A stretch of DNA of 64,000 nucleotides, taken from assembly GCF_052324685.1 (NCBI RefSeq), contig NW_027506977.1:310001-374000 (forward strand), given 5' to 3'. Made by a program: the position numbers and the translations under genes. The notes beneath the pieces are model-generated. The model searched no databases and was not told the origin of the DNA. It was given only the letters and a program-made list of their open reading frames with translations. This document shows, one piece after another, positions 23,724-34,345 of this stretch (its first letter is position 1; every line of letters begins with the position of its first letter). Origin of the DNA: Brachyhypopomus gauderio (lineage: Eukaryota; Chordata; Actinopteri; Gymnotiformes; Hypopomidae).

Positions 23724-24830
23724 TCACCGCGTGCTGGCTGCGGCACGATGCGGCGCTTTTGCCGCTCCTTGGAGAACCACAGGGAGGCTTGCCCCGCGCC
23801 GCGTACCGGGAGCTGTACGAGGCGCCTCTGCCGGCGCCCTGAAACCCCACTTCTGGCCGCCAGCGAAGCCAGCGCTTCCCCGCGCCTCTCGGGGTGGCGT
23901 CCTCTCGCCCCCTGACATCTCCATCTCCTCCTCCTCCTCCTCCGAGAGCTCCTGACCCAGTGACATCGGCTCCTCGGAGTTCGGGGAGCACGACCAGCTC
24001 ATCTCACTCCCCTCCGAAGGCGCGCAGGGACCCTCCACTCTGACCGGGCGCCCCTTCTCCGACCTAACGGTCTTTTCGGAGCAGACAGAGAGGTCGTCGT
24101 CGTCTTCTTCCTCGCCGGAGTAGACAGTGGGTGTAGAACACTCTGACGGCGGAGGGCTGACGTCTCTCTCCTCTTTGCCGTAGTAGCCGGTGGGAGTAGA
24201 ACACTCTGACGGCGGAGGGCTGACGTCTCTCTCCTCTTCGCCGTAGTAGACGGTGGGAGCTGAATACACGGACGGCGGAGGGCTGACGTCTCGTTCTTCC
24301 TCGCTGTAGTAAATGGTGGAAGTTGAACACTCTGACGACGGAGGGCTGACGTCTCTCTCCTCCTCGCCGTAGCAGACGGTGGGAGCAGAATACACGGACG
24401 GCGTATAACTGGCCCCGTCGTCCACTTCTTCCTCTCCCGACTCGTCACTCCCCGAGTCGAGCTCGGGAGGTGTCGCGGCCACCATACCCGCGTACACCAC
24501 CAGAGGGCCCCCTTCGCCCTCATCACCGCTTGCCGGGGGGGAGGACTCCCCTCTCAATGCGCGGAGTCCCTCTCGCCACGCAGCTTCAAAGAAGGGGTCC
24601 CCTCTTAAATCCTCCTCAGGGTACGCCCTTCGTGCGGCCAGCCGAAATACTCCCGCCTCTTCTTCATCTCCGGCCATCGAAGCCTGACGCAGCAGGTACG
24701 CGCTGACAGGCTCCTGCTGCTGCTTCACCCCTACTGGGACGGGGGTGTCGTGGTGGCGTGCGGGGGAAGAAGAGTGGTGGTGTTTCACCTTCCTCTTCCC
24801 CTTCTTGCGCGCAGATGTGTAGCCCGGCAT
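23724..24830 (-). CDS. Acidic repeat protein frame of the non-autonomous LTR element
   Basis: A 368-codon open frame starts at an ATG about 18 bases inside the 5' LTR boundary. The N-terminus is basic (SARKKGKRKVKHHHSS). The middle is very acidic and holds five tandem units of about 20 residues of the form YYGEEERDVSPPPSECSTPT. The C-terminal part is Arg/Ala-rich. I see no zinc knuckle, protease or polymerase. It could be a highly changed Gag or an unrelated acquired sequence; no function is assigned. Confidence 0.6.
   Translation of the reverse strand: MPGYTSARKKGKRKVKHHHSSSPARHHDTPVPVGVKQQQEPVSAYLLRQASMAGDEEEAGVFRLAARRAYPEEDLRGDPFFEAAWREGLRALRGESSPPASGDEGEGGPLVVYAGMVAATPPELDSGSDESGEEEVDDGASYTPSVYSAPTVCYGEEERDVSPPSSECSTSTIYYSEEERDVSPPPSVYSAPTVYYGEEERDVSPPPSECSTPTGYYGKEERDVSPPPSECSTPTVYSGEEEDDDDLSVCSEKTVRSEKGRPVRVEGPCAPSEGSEMSWSCSPNSEEPMSLGQELSEEEEEEMEMSGGERTPPREARGSAGFAGGQKWGFRAPAEAPRTAPGTRRGASLPVVLQGAAKAPHRAAASTR
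24118..24405. repeat. 60-base coding minisatellite
   Basis: Five tandem copies of a roughly 60-base unit (GGCGGAGGGCTGACGTCTC plus GCCGTAGTAG) lie inside the acidic frame. Because the unit is a multiple of three, copy-number changes preserve the frame. Confidence 0.9.
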
Positions 24831-25484
24831 TTTTAGGCTCGTCTTTCTGTGACGCTCGATGCAGGAGGAACGACGAACGTCAATTGTGGCACGTTAAACG
24901 TTTAATAACACTTGACAAACACGTGAAGCGCCGTGCGGAGTGCAAACAGTACATCCACCTTTCACACAGGCACGAAACTTTAGACAAAGACGAGCACAAG
25001 ACACCGCGTTAACGCACATTAAATAGGTGAATTACACAGACCCACGTGACCTCGAGACAAGGCACAGGTGTAACCACGAACACGCTCACAAACAACCCAC
25101 ACCCACGGAAGTACAAACATGGACATAACAACACGCAGACGACGTAACGGCACGCCCACAGGGAAGGGTCCGGAGCTGTTCCGTAACAAAAATGATATTT
25201 TTATATTTAGCAGAAGGGTGCGATTATATTATTATTTTCTCCACCTTTATAATACTGTATTGAGTTTTTAAATATTTTTTTATTGAACACTTACTAAATC
25301 CAGGTCTAATCAGAGTGGTGTGAAACACACATGGCATCAGATAAAAATGAAGTATAAGAATATTGTACAAAGTGGTATGGCTGTACATAACTATATCTTA
25401 TTCTTAAAATATATTATAAAATATATTTATTTACAGGAAAAATGAAATAATGAAACATAACAGTGAATTTGACTGTAATGTATA

Positions 25485-26330
25485 TTAAAAGGTTACAGGG
25501 TGGATGGTGGGGTGGGTGGTGGTGCATGATTTAATGTGGAAAGCAGTGATTGCAGATGGAGTCTCTGACAACTCCACCATCTCTGTTGTCACCCACATGC
25601 ATGTAAGGTTCCTCGTCTGTGGGATGGTAGAGATGTCAGAGATGGTAGGCTGTCGCTCTTCCTGGATGGTTGCAATGTTGTGTAATACCACATATGCCAT
25701 TATTATGTGGCACGCCCTATCAGGGGTTACTCTGAGCCCCTTCAGGCACTGGAACCTGGCCTTGAGGATTCCTAGGGTCATTTAAATTCTTGCCCTGGTT
25801 TTGCTGTGGGCCTGATTGTAGCGGGACTGTGGTCCAGGTGCAGGATCTGAATAGGGAGTCATAAGGTAGGCCTATAGGATAGGCAGGGATACCCTCTGTC
25901 TCCATGAAGGAGGCAGTCATGTCCTATAATCACACTAGGGTTTGCAATGATTTAACTATTACACTGCATGTGAACAACTAGCAAAACTACCGCAGGCCTA
26001 CTCTGTTCAGATTTGTTGTACAGTGTGGAATCATACACGGATCCTGGCCATCTGGCTTCAACATTTGTGACGAGGTGGGAAGCATCACATATGATCTTGA
26101 TGGGAAGAACGGTCAGTTACAATAGCTACGTTATTTTTGTTACCAATAAAGATAAGTAGCCTATTCATTAAGGATTATAAAGGTTAGTACCTGTACATTA
26201 ATGCTATGGATGAATTTTCATGTTCTAATGGTGCTGGAATAGGTAGCATATGTAGGTTCCATCAATACAGCCAATCACTCTAGGAAATCGTTAAAATGTA
26301 AATGGAATTAAGTTCGCTATATATTGCCTC
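25485..26330 (-). pseudogene. Harbinger transposase remnant, copy 1
   Basis: Minus-strand pieces of a HARBI1-like DDE nuclease are visible: IGCIDGTYI near 26270, YLMTPYSDPAPGPQSRYNQ near 25840, and MTLGILKARFQCLKGLRVTP with AYVVLHNIATIQEERQP (25640-25780). A TAA interrupts the frame just before MTLGILK, and other frame breaks lie upstream. Copy 2 carries the same TAA. Confidence 0.85.
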
Positions 26331-27015
26331 TCCTTTGCTTAATTTCTTTATTGTCCGTGTGAATTAAAGACAAACCAATGATGCTGTGGAATTCCTCTTT
26401 GATGTCCATAACTGGCTTAAGCCCAGGAAACACCACAAAACCGGGCACTAGTCATTTTAATGCCGGACATAGTTTTCAGACAGACCGACATACAGTAGCT
26501 TTGCTGACAGATTCCGCATCTCCTACACTATAAAGAAAACTTCCACTAGCAAAAAACGAAGACCGATATATAACAATCTGGAGAGAATTTAGGGCTGATC
26601 CGCGATGTGTAATATTTGAAATGTTATTATAATAATAAAGTTATTGATGTAAGTAATGGATTGTGCTGAAAACGATAACGTTCATTAAAAAAATAATCCG
26701 AAAACGATAGTAGGCCTGTCTATTCGGGGTTTTATAAGGCGTTCCCGACGAAGACCTCAGCGAATAAACTGAGTTTCAATATCCACATGATCTTCGAGGA
26801 AAGGACACGTCATGATGACGTTTCATACGAGGTTACGAAGTACTTGGCGCTACGAACGTTTCGGGAAATCCACCCCAGGTTAGCTTCAGAGCATAAGTTG
26901 CTGACTAACTAAGTTGCTAACTGACTCCGGTCAGTTATTTTCAGGTCAGGGATTTTCTCGCTTAACCCGCTTCTTGGAACACCCCCCAGATCCTAAAATC
27001 GCCCCTGCTCACAAC

Positions 27016-27687
27016 AAATAAAAGACAAGAATTTTTTCCTCAAAAGACCATAATATTTATTCAAATGTCTTCACGTTTACCAACTTTTCTGTACCAAAAT
27101 ATATAAAAACACAAAATAAATAATAATAAAATTATCAAAAGTAAAATATCGTTGATTTAAAAAATGAATTTTAAAGCTAGTAAAGCTCGCCACCAATACA
27201 ATCTACTAAATATCAAACACAGAAACAAAATACATGAAATAAAATTAATTACGGCCTTTTCAATGTTTCTTCTTTTAAGCTTTTGCAATATTTCTTAAGC
27301 ATACACACCGACCAGTGCAACATGTGAAACAGTTCTGTACATTTCTCCTTGCAAACTTGAGATTTATTCTAACAGCCATTAAGAAGTTCTAAAACAGTGA
27401 AGAGTTGTTAACTTGGCTATCCATTGGTGAACTGACCAGAACGTATGAATGTTACATTACAAAGTGAAAGCAAAATATAAAACTGAACCAGAAGGAGTGC
27501 AATCTATTAACAAAGGTTAGCACTTTTGCTGATTGTGAATTTAGCATATTCACATTTTCAGTGCCACAATACTTCTCACTACAATGAATTATGTAAACAA
27601 TGACCTGTTCCATTATCTTAAAATGTATCTAAATGCATGCAACAAACAAAACTATATCCAAATGTCTTTCTTTGATAAATCCAATAT
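27016..27687. other. 3' flank of the SAMD3-like gene
   Basis: AT-rich, with TTTATT motifs (minus-strand AATAAA) at about 27055 and 27115 that could be poly(A) signals for the minus-strand gene. No other gene is seen. Confidence 0.5.
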
Positions 27688-30335
27688 TTAAAGCTTGGCA
27701 CTAAGACTGCACACTTTGCGTGTCATTTTCTTTGGTTCTATCTCCATGAAGATTTTCTGCAATGCATCAAAAGTGTATTTAAGCTCACCTGGATAGCTCA
27801 AGTTTACAGCATATGTGAGACCAAACAGCATGGCACATGCATGTGCAACTGACGGCAACTCATTAAGGACTGCAACACCTTCAATTGCAATCCCAATATC
27901 ATGTGCTGGCTGGAGAGAATCCTCATCCTCCCTGATGACCAACACTGCCATTGCACACCTCTTTAGCTCTGTTACAGCTTCCTCCTTCTGAGCAACCTGA
28001 TGAAAGAGAAAACATTTATTAGAAAGTTGGATTGGTCTCTCTCTCTGAAGCTGGGATGGGCCCCTCTCCCCTAATCATTAATTAGCCAGTGGATTGTGAA
28101 AATAATCTATGCTCATATACATGGCCTCAGGTCCTAAACATTTTGCATATTAGCGTATGCTTGCTGTTGCCTGTATGTACTGTGGAGTTCAGTGTCCCCC
28201 ACTGGTTCTTAATCAGCACAGTTTAATATTTATGAAAACTAATGTATAGCTGTTTTTGTTCAGAGGTGTGGCACTGAAAACGCCTTACAATTGGACTTTT
28301 TTGGTTTGACTGGAAATAAATGACCTGCTGACAGTAAGCGATGGAAGCTTTTCTAAACCTTAAGTGATTCAAATAACACTACTTACCAGATACTCCACAT
28401 CTTCCCCAAGGTACACAGTAAGGCACTTCAGCAGACACTCTCTCTTCAGACTCACCTCAAGGCTCTAGGTAAGAACCCAAAAACATGTAATGCTAAACAT
28501 ACCCTGTTATGAATGTTTGCCTATATTTCCTCAGTTACCATCATAGTTTCTCTAAATGACAACAAATCTAATCTAACTCTTAGTGGGTAGCATTAAATAT
28601 ATGAAATGTGTTACACTTAGAGTAATACATGAATGAAGTGATTTGACAGACTGAACTCAGCTTTCCCTTTAAATACCAGTCAAGTTCAGAGACCTGCAGC
28701 ACAATGTATTTTTCTATTTGATTAATTAATACTAATTCAATTTCAAACAAGCTTACTGGCTAAGATAATGTATATTAGATGTGCATAGAATAATGGAATT
28801 TATATAAATATAATGTTTTACCCATACTCGTACTAACCTTGGCTGACATTTCCAAAAAACTTGCATTGACCATTTAAAGAAATAAATAAATAAATTGGTT
28901 GACCACTACTAGTTAGCTTTGAGCAAACCAGTTTCAAAACTTGTCACACAATAAATGAGCTCTACTGCTTCTATTTAAAATGTGTGATATAATTCAAGCT
29001 TTGTTGTACTAAACAAGCACCTACCTGATCAAGAACCTTCAGTATTTTCTGTGTCTTCTCTCTGACAACTCCTCCCTTGTTTCTGATTATCTCAATCAGC
29101 TTGCTATGGTGCTTGTCCAAAGAAGCCAGGAACCGCGGTTGCAGTGGAACAGTTGTAATTCTCAGAAATTCATTATTTATCTTTAAAAATTAAAAACAAA
29201 CATGCAAATCAACTACGTTACCTTATAACTATGGTATGAGAGCTTAGATGCAATCACATACATTTTGAATGTGGCTGGCTCACGCTCTTCCTTTTCATAG
29301 GGCACAATTGATTTATTCACATTGCTTAGAAAACTTACTTCATCCATGGTGAACAACGCAGGCCATCTCTCCTTTAACTCTTCTATTTTTGGTTCCTTTT
29401 CCACAATATCCTTTCTTTGCAGTGAGAAAGTCTTGGCCATTTTTTCCCTTATCACAGAGTGATTGTTTCGCTTCTTTACTTCACTTAAAAGTGACAGTCT
29501 CTCATTTTCCAACTTGTCTATGGTCTCTCCAGCTGGAATGTCAGGAATGTGGTTGGCCTCTCCTTTCCTAGGTCTCTACTTTTTTTGCTGGCAATGCATC
29601 CTCTGGAGCTTTTGACTTAAGTGAATTGGCAATTAATTCAGAACACCCGATGCCTTTTAGCTGAGTTCGGTAGTTGCCCATTTTTGTCTTCAGCCGCTGC
29701 TTCCACCCATAGCAGCGGTTGTATGAACCTGGTTCAGAGAGGCATGGATGTTTCTTGATCAGTGCTTCAGCAACATCACTGAAGTCAGCATCTGTTGGGT
29801 AGGCTTTGTACTTGAATATTTCTTCAGCTAGCTTTTCCAGAATATTTGACTTGGTTTTTGAACTCAGTGTCAACCTGGTCATGTCTGACCTATATACCGC
29901 ATTTCCCTTTTCTAACTGAAGTTCAGTGTCATAGGAAAACACTGGTATTTGAAACTCTCTTGGCCACATCCGAGTTCATGTAGAAGCAGAGCTGGAGAGT
30001 GAGGACAGGATCTCTGTGTCATCTGATGATTGTGGCATTAAATCATCACAGACAGTGATATTAAATTCTTGGCTACAGTTATCAGTTATTGGGATGACCT
30101 TGATAGTTGCAAAATCCTCAAGTTCAGTGGTAGAAGTCAGGTTTACTAGTGCATCTCCAAAATCTCTGTCTTGGTACTGCAGTCTGAAATTCCCACTAAG
30201 TGCACACAGTTTGCTGACTTCATCCATAAGCTCCCCCATTGTATTTGGTATTCCATCAGGCAGAATTAGCTTCCTGGTGTCATTGGGATGTGAGAATAAC
30301 TCACAACTTGGCTGGCCTTTTGACTGCCATGTCAT
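27688..30335 (-). pseudogene. SAMD3-like multicopy fish gene, two frame defects
   Basis: Minus-strand exons: about 30335-29339, 29180-29025, 28464-28387 and 27996-27688. The introns are GT-AG and the last three exons join in phase. The N-terminus has a PB1/ubiquitin-like region (RKLILPDGIPNTMGELMDEV). The middle has WPREFQIPVFSYDTELQLEK and a CYGWKQRLKTKM segment; the end has FLRITTVPLQPRFLASLDKH, YLGEDVEYL and a YPGELKYTFDALQKIF tail. This order matches the large fish family annotated as SAMD3-like. Two defects: an in-frame TGA at 29976-29978 inside an otherwise open exon, and a one-base frame shift near 29570-29582. Function is unknown. It is recently inactivated or carries sequence errors. 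Confidence 0.8.
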
Positions 30336-30714
30336 TTGCTCCTAAATGACCTAGTAAAAAATTAAGAATACAATAAAAACACAATTAGGTGTACAAAATG
30401 GACAACAGCAAATTATATAGAAATAATCATAATTTATTCACAACCCTCTCCTTCTCAGGTAAAAAAAAACATTAAATAACTTTAGGAAATTCCCAACATT
30501 TGTGCAACTAAAACTGAAGCATTATATTATCATTACCCAAGTTTATAACACTTCCATTTTCATGACATATGTAACAGAGGCAGATTATATCTGCCCCATC
30601 TAATTTATTTAGGTCTAATTTTGGATACACCGAGTGCATTATTATTATACGATATTGACTAAATGCTTTCTGGTGAAAAGTCTTGTATTTTTTTTATATT
30701 GCAATAATTATCAC
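30336..30714. other. Upstream flank of the SAMD3-like gene
   Basis: AT-rich with no recognised exon. A non-coding first exon is possible. It ends with ATTATCAC, one copy of the hAT target duplication. Confidence 0.45.
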
Positions 30715-31068
30715 TGGGGTGACCTGCAATAGTCGCCGATTCGACTATAGTCGACTATACCCCCTAGTCGACTATGAACGTCATAGCCGAATGTACCATT
30801 CTAACTGCATGGGGGTGCCCAAGGATACAACTAAGCATTAGTTGTTACATGAAATGTTTTTGTTTTCGTTATATATAGCCTTTTGTCAAATAAAATCATC
30901 CTAATTTCTGTTAGTAAATATTTAAAAATGATGTTTGCGCATTAACAATAGGCATCTTCCTTACTACACATTAATAAATCACACCCTGCTGTTGCACAAT
31001 CCAAACGAGCGGAGCTGAACACGCTACAGAATACGCGCAGCATACGCGCAGCATCTGCCGAGATTATA

Positions 31069-31200
31069 ATGGCTACTAAAAAACTTCAAAAGTATTTTGA
31101 AAAACATAAAGATGAATCAAACAAAGTAAAGTGCAAGTTATGTCATCAATGTCTTTCATTTCACACGACAACAACCAACATGGCATACAATTTAAAACGC
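31069..31200 (+). pseudogene. N-terminal BED zinc-finger piece of a hAT transposase
   Basis: ATG at 31069 opens MATKKLQKYFEKHKD, then VKCKLCHQCLSFHTTTTNM. The CxxC pair and spacing match the first half of a BED zinc finger. The rest of the transposase is absent. Confidence 0.75.
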
Positions 31201-31462
31201 GTAAGGCGAAAAAAAACGTTTGCCGTTTCAGTCGTGTCGTCTCGTCGCGTCTCGGCAAGTAGGCCTATACATTTTTTGTTGTTGTTTGCTTTTAAACCCC
31301 GTTACTTGAACCTTTCCTTATATTTTTTTGCTGTTGTGTGGCAATTTTTTTATATTTTCAGGCAGGCATATTTTATTTAAAATATTTTTGACATTTTGCA
31401 CAGTGCCTGTCTGACACTTCGATATGCGCAATGCGCACTGACGGTTAATGTTCTCTAATGTT

Positions 31463-31794
31463 TGTGACGCGCGGGCAGGGCGAAGGATGAGAATCCTCGC
31501 TTTCTGTTGGTCACTTAAAGTTTTTAACAGAGATTGCGCAATAGCGCACGAGTAACACTGAAACATTCACACAGAAACCTGTAGACTCTAGACAACGACG
31601 AGCACAGGACACTGCGCGAACGCACATTAAATAGACAAACCACATTAGCCCCACGTGATTACGAGACGATTCACATGTGAGACAGATTATCACACGACAT
31701 AACCATAACCACGGAGATCCACTGACACAGACAAAGCACGTGGACAACGTTAACACACGCCCAAAAGGGAGGGGCCGGGGTCCTCAACGTGACA
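31463..31794 (-). repeat. Solo LTR inside the BED-hAT
   Basis: 332 bases. On the minus strand it runs TGTCACGTTGAGG to GCGCGTCACA. The flanks are ATGTT and ACGTT (one mismatch), a slightly aged 5-base duplication. A TATTTAAT box lies about 30 bases before GTGCTCGTCGTTGTC. It is the same LTR family as 37216-37539. Confidence 0.88.
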
Positions 31795-32104
31795 ACGTTT
31801 CATTAAAAAATAAATAAGTAAATAAATAAAAGCTGAATAAAGCCAACCTACCATGTTTATTCATTTATCTGAGTGTTTTAGGTTTTTACTTTTAAGAGGA
31901 AAAAAGTCCTGAACGAGAACGGGATCCCGTTTAAGGTGCTCTAAATAAAAAATAAATAAAAATAAACCCGATTCGACTATTAGTCGACTAAAGGGAAAAG
32001 CTGACGATTCAGATTCGACTATGAAAATCCTTAGTTGAATACACCCCTAATTATCACTGAAAAAATACATTGCAATGAAAGGTTTTTTCCCCTAATATCA
32101 TAAC

Positions 32105-32386
32105 GCAAGACCTGCAATAAAGTGTGGTCAGGACGGTCCAGGGTCATACCGGGGGAGCAGAAGTCAGGAGGTACAGAGGGATTAGGCAGGAGACAAGGTC
32201 GGGGACGTAAGCGAGGGTCAGGACACAGGAGAGCAGACAGGATATAGAAAGGCTTGGTACGCGGCATGAGTCGGCAATACTTCGCAACTGAGATGTGCTG
32301 GTGAAGTGCTTAAGTAAGGCTGAAGGGGGCGTGGTAATGAGGGGCAGGTGAGGTTGATTAAGGAAGATCAGGTGGCATTCCTGACA
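32105..32386 (-). repeat. Truncated LTR fragment
   Basis: On the minus strand it starts TGTCAGGAATGCCACC and contains CCTCTGTACCTCCTGGCTTC-like text, close to the solo LTR at 37946-38338. The other end is missing. It is an old fragment. Confidence 0.7.
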
Positions 32387-32647
32387 AGAATTAAGTAGTT
32401 CATTTATAAAGTTAGAGTAAAAAGCACAGTTTTTCTAGACAATATTGTGCATCCAGACCTAAAACAAATCCTAAAGGTGTTCTTAATATAGCAAATCCAG
32501 TAGTCACAACAAATGCTTTTTGTTTTACTGCCTTTAAAAAAAATTTAAATCAGGTAATTGAGGTTGAAAAATCAGTTAGTGTTCAAACATCAATACATTT
32601 CACTCAAATGTGAAATATGGAACTTCCCATTTAATTTTACAACTTAT

Positions 32648-32815
32648 AGCAGGGTTGCTCAAACCTGGCCCTGGGTATCTACCACCTTGAAGAGATCGGA
32701 TCCAACACACCTGATATTCAGTTGCCTCTGAAGCCCCTCATTACCTGGATCAAATGTGTTAGATCAAGGTTAGAGCTAAACTCTGTAGGGGGTAGATCTG
32801 CAGAACCAGGAATGG
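32648..32815. mobile_element. Decayed hAT-type MITE
   Basis: It starts CAGGGTTGCTCAAACCTGGC and ends near GAACCAGGAATGGGTG. The interior contains CCAACACACCTG and TTAGAGCTAAACTCTG, as in the widespread fish hAT MITE made of a folded-back element. No clean target duplication is visible. Confidence 0.6.
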
Positions 32816-32979
32816 GTGTACAAAATGTACAATGAACCATTTAAAGAAATCTGTTTTAAATGCAACGTAATTCAAATCTGAAATCTAAGTTGATAGTCTG
32901 TTGCAAAGTTATATCACATACTATAAAATATCTGCCCGTTTTATAAGAATTGAAATAGTTTAGAAGCAATTAAAACGTT

Positions 32980-33225
32980 AATTGTTGAGCGGGGGAGGGG
33001 GGGTATGTGGCGAACGTCAGCTGTTGAGCGGGGGGGGGGGGGTGTGGTTGTATACGTTGTATATCGCGATCGATCGCCAGTGGAGGGCGACATAGATATG
33101 GATCGGAGGTAAATAAACTAGATTTTTTTTCTCGCCGTGTGAAATCGGAGGTGTGGCATGTGAGCGTGTGAAGACGGTCAAATGCGTGTGTTACACGCTC
33201 AATGCGTGAGACTTGAGAACCCTGG
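32980..33225. repeat. Fragment shared with the hAT at 60043-60812
   Basis: GATCGGAGGTAAATAAACTA and GTGTGAAGACGGTCAAATGC also occur at 60212-60300. The left part is a GC-rich tandem of TTGAGCGGGGG units with long G runs (32986-33043). I take it as a leftover hAT fragment. Confidence 0.65.
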
Positions 33226-33369
33226 ATACAGATAATGGGCAGCCTGAAATTGATGCCTTTGAGCTAATGAATACAGTACATTTTTATAACAGTTTGTATG
33301 ACGGATTACTCTTTTGAAGAAACTTGCTTCAAATCTCATAGTCCATAGTGCAACAAGGGGGCTACACTA

Positions 33370-34135
33370 GCGTATCAACTGTGGATAATGCTCCAGGTAA
33401 TGATGTTTAGGCAGAATTTTTCCAACAGGAAAAACTTCTTGAAGTACTGTCCTGTGTTCCGATATCTTGAAGTCAAGATATATATCTTGAAGAGAAATAG
33501 ACTCCTCAGTGTGAAAAGGTGCAACAACAAGTCCTTTAATTCACAGAGGACCTCCCATGCTGGTTCATTTAAAGGAACTCTGGTTCCGATCAAGAAAGGA
33601 AGAAATCTCAAGAGGCTCTAATTTTCATGTGCATTTCCTCCGATTGTTTTCTTTGTTGTGAAGGTGAGGGGCACAGAATGGGGACGGTTTGTCTTATCAG
33701 TCCACTTGGAAATGTGGCTATTGCTTCATTCAGTTCAGATAATGTAAAATATTTTTTAGAAATTAGCTTTGTAAGACACAGAGCAATTTCAACAGAGATA
33801 ATTCCTTCAAAGAGATCATGAACTATATCTGGGGGGAAACTCTGTGTCACACTAAAATAGGACAGATTTTCTGACAGCACACATTTCCTTTTTACACCAA
33901 AATGAGTAGGAAATGAATTTTCTTCAATAGCTTTGAGATGAGAAGTATGAGGAACACTGCTTCTTAGGCAAAACACTCCTGACCTGACTTCTTTGGTTTG
34001 TATATCTGCATTTTCTGCTGTACAAAATCTGCAAACATATTTACCTGAAAAACTTTCCACAAAACCTGCAATACTGTGGGCCCCAAGATTGTCTGCTACT
34101 ATACAATGAACAAATCCTTTCACAGTTTTCCCCAA
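33370..34135 (-). pseudogene. Fragment of a multicopy fish 'DNLGAHS' protein gene
   Basis: The minus-strand frame shows VADNLGAHSIAGFVESFSGK, VCRFCTAENADIQTKE, LSYFSVTQSFPPDIVHDLFE, ALCLTKLISKKYFTLSELN, then RFLPFLIGTRVPLNEPAWE and ILPKHHYLEHYPQLIR. These follow in order a large uncharacterised protein family abundant in fish genomes whose members carry DNLxxHxxxGF, CRxC and KHHxxxHYP motifs. At least two frame shifts lie between the pieces (near 33610 and near 33530). The upstream part is cut off at about 34136-34156, where an LTR fragment begins. It sits on the same strand as, and upstream of, the SAMD3-like gene. Function is unknown. Confidence 0.7.
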
Positions 34136-34156
34136 CTTGGCAAAAAACAGTCATTG

Positions 34157-34345
34157 TTGTTCTACGTCTCCTAGTCTGCGTCTGTGGTTCTCCGTGGGTG
34201 TGGTTGTGTCTTGTGCTGATTCATCTCACCTGTGGCTCGTCTCATAATCACATGGGGCTTATGTGGTTTCGCGCAGTGTCCTTTGCTCGTCGTTGTCTGA
34301 GTCTACACATTCTCCGTGTGATCATGTGTATGTTATATGTGCGCT
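34157..34345 (+). repeat. Truncated LTR fragment
   Basis: CTACGTCTCCTAGTCTGCGT through GTTATATGTGCGCTAAC matches the LTR at 37216-37539 in the same orientation, lacking both ends. It may be the broken 5' LTR of the element whose 3' part is at 35220-37539. Confidence 0.75.

Larger units (their letters stand above)
22798..25188 (-). mobile_element. Non-autonomous LTR retrotransposon inside the Harbinger
   Basis: Two 341-base LTRs (22798-23138 and 24848-25188) differ at only a few bases, so it is young. The target duplication is AAAAT (22793-22797 and 25189-25193). The 1.7-kb internal part has no reverse transcriptase, integrase or protease, only an acidic repeat-bearing frame. It looks structurally complete for an element that depends on proteins made elsewhere. 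Bases just inside the 5' LTR (GAAAGACGAGCC) are complementary to GCTCGTCTTT inside the LTR, the same self-priming layout as the big chromovirus. Confidence 0.92.
22388..26986 (-). mobile_element. PIF/Harbinger element, copy 1
   Basis: The inverted ends are GGGGGTATTCCAAGAAGCGG and its counterpart, with candidate 3-base duplication CAG (22385-22387 and 26987-26989). That fits the CWG preference known for fish Harbinger elements. An LTR element interrupts it at 22798-25188; without that, it is about 2.2 kb. It carries transposase remnants on the minus strand. It is inverted relative to copy 2 at 54430-57232. Confidence 0.92.
22208..27007. mobile_element. hAT element, outer shell of a nest
   Basis: A perfect 8-base duplication CTCACAAC (22200-22207 and 27008-27015) bounds ends CAGGGGCGAGGCTAGG and the complement CCTAAAATCGCCCCTG. 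Only about 180 bases on the left and 20 on the right belong to it. The rest is a Harbinger insertion. No hAT transposase remains. Confidence 0.9.
30715..32049 (+). mobile_element. Deleted hAT element with a BED-finger start
   Basis: A perfect 8-base duplication ATTATCAC (30707-30714 and 32050-32057) bounds ends TGGGGTGACC and TACACCCCTA. Both subterminal regions carry repeats of ATTCGACTA/TAGTCGACTA. A solo LTR interrupts it at 31463-31794. Without that it is about 1.0 kb, an internal deletion derivative. Confidence 0.9.

Noticed and set aside
23036-23991. Arg/Pro-rich ORFs around 23.0-24.7 kb other than the 368-codon frame
   Set aside because: These are alternate frames of a GC-rich repetitive LTR-element interior. 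Only the ATG-started minus frame next to the primer site is kept.
24118-24405. CRISPR-like regular repeats
   Set aside because: These are contiguous 60-base coding minisatellite units without spacers.
21736-33000. Terminal inverted repeats enclosing the SAMD3-like gene
   Set aside because: The AT-rich ACACTGAAAAAAATGATAC at 21736 has no inverted partner I can find upstream of the gene, so no element boundary is claimed.
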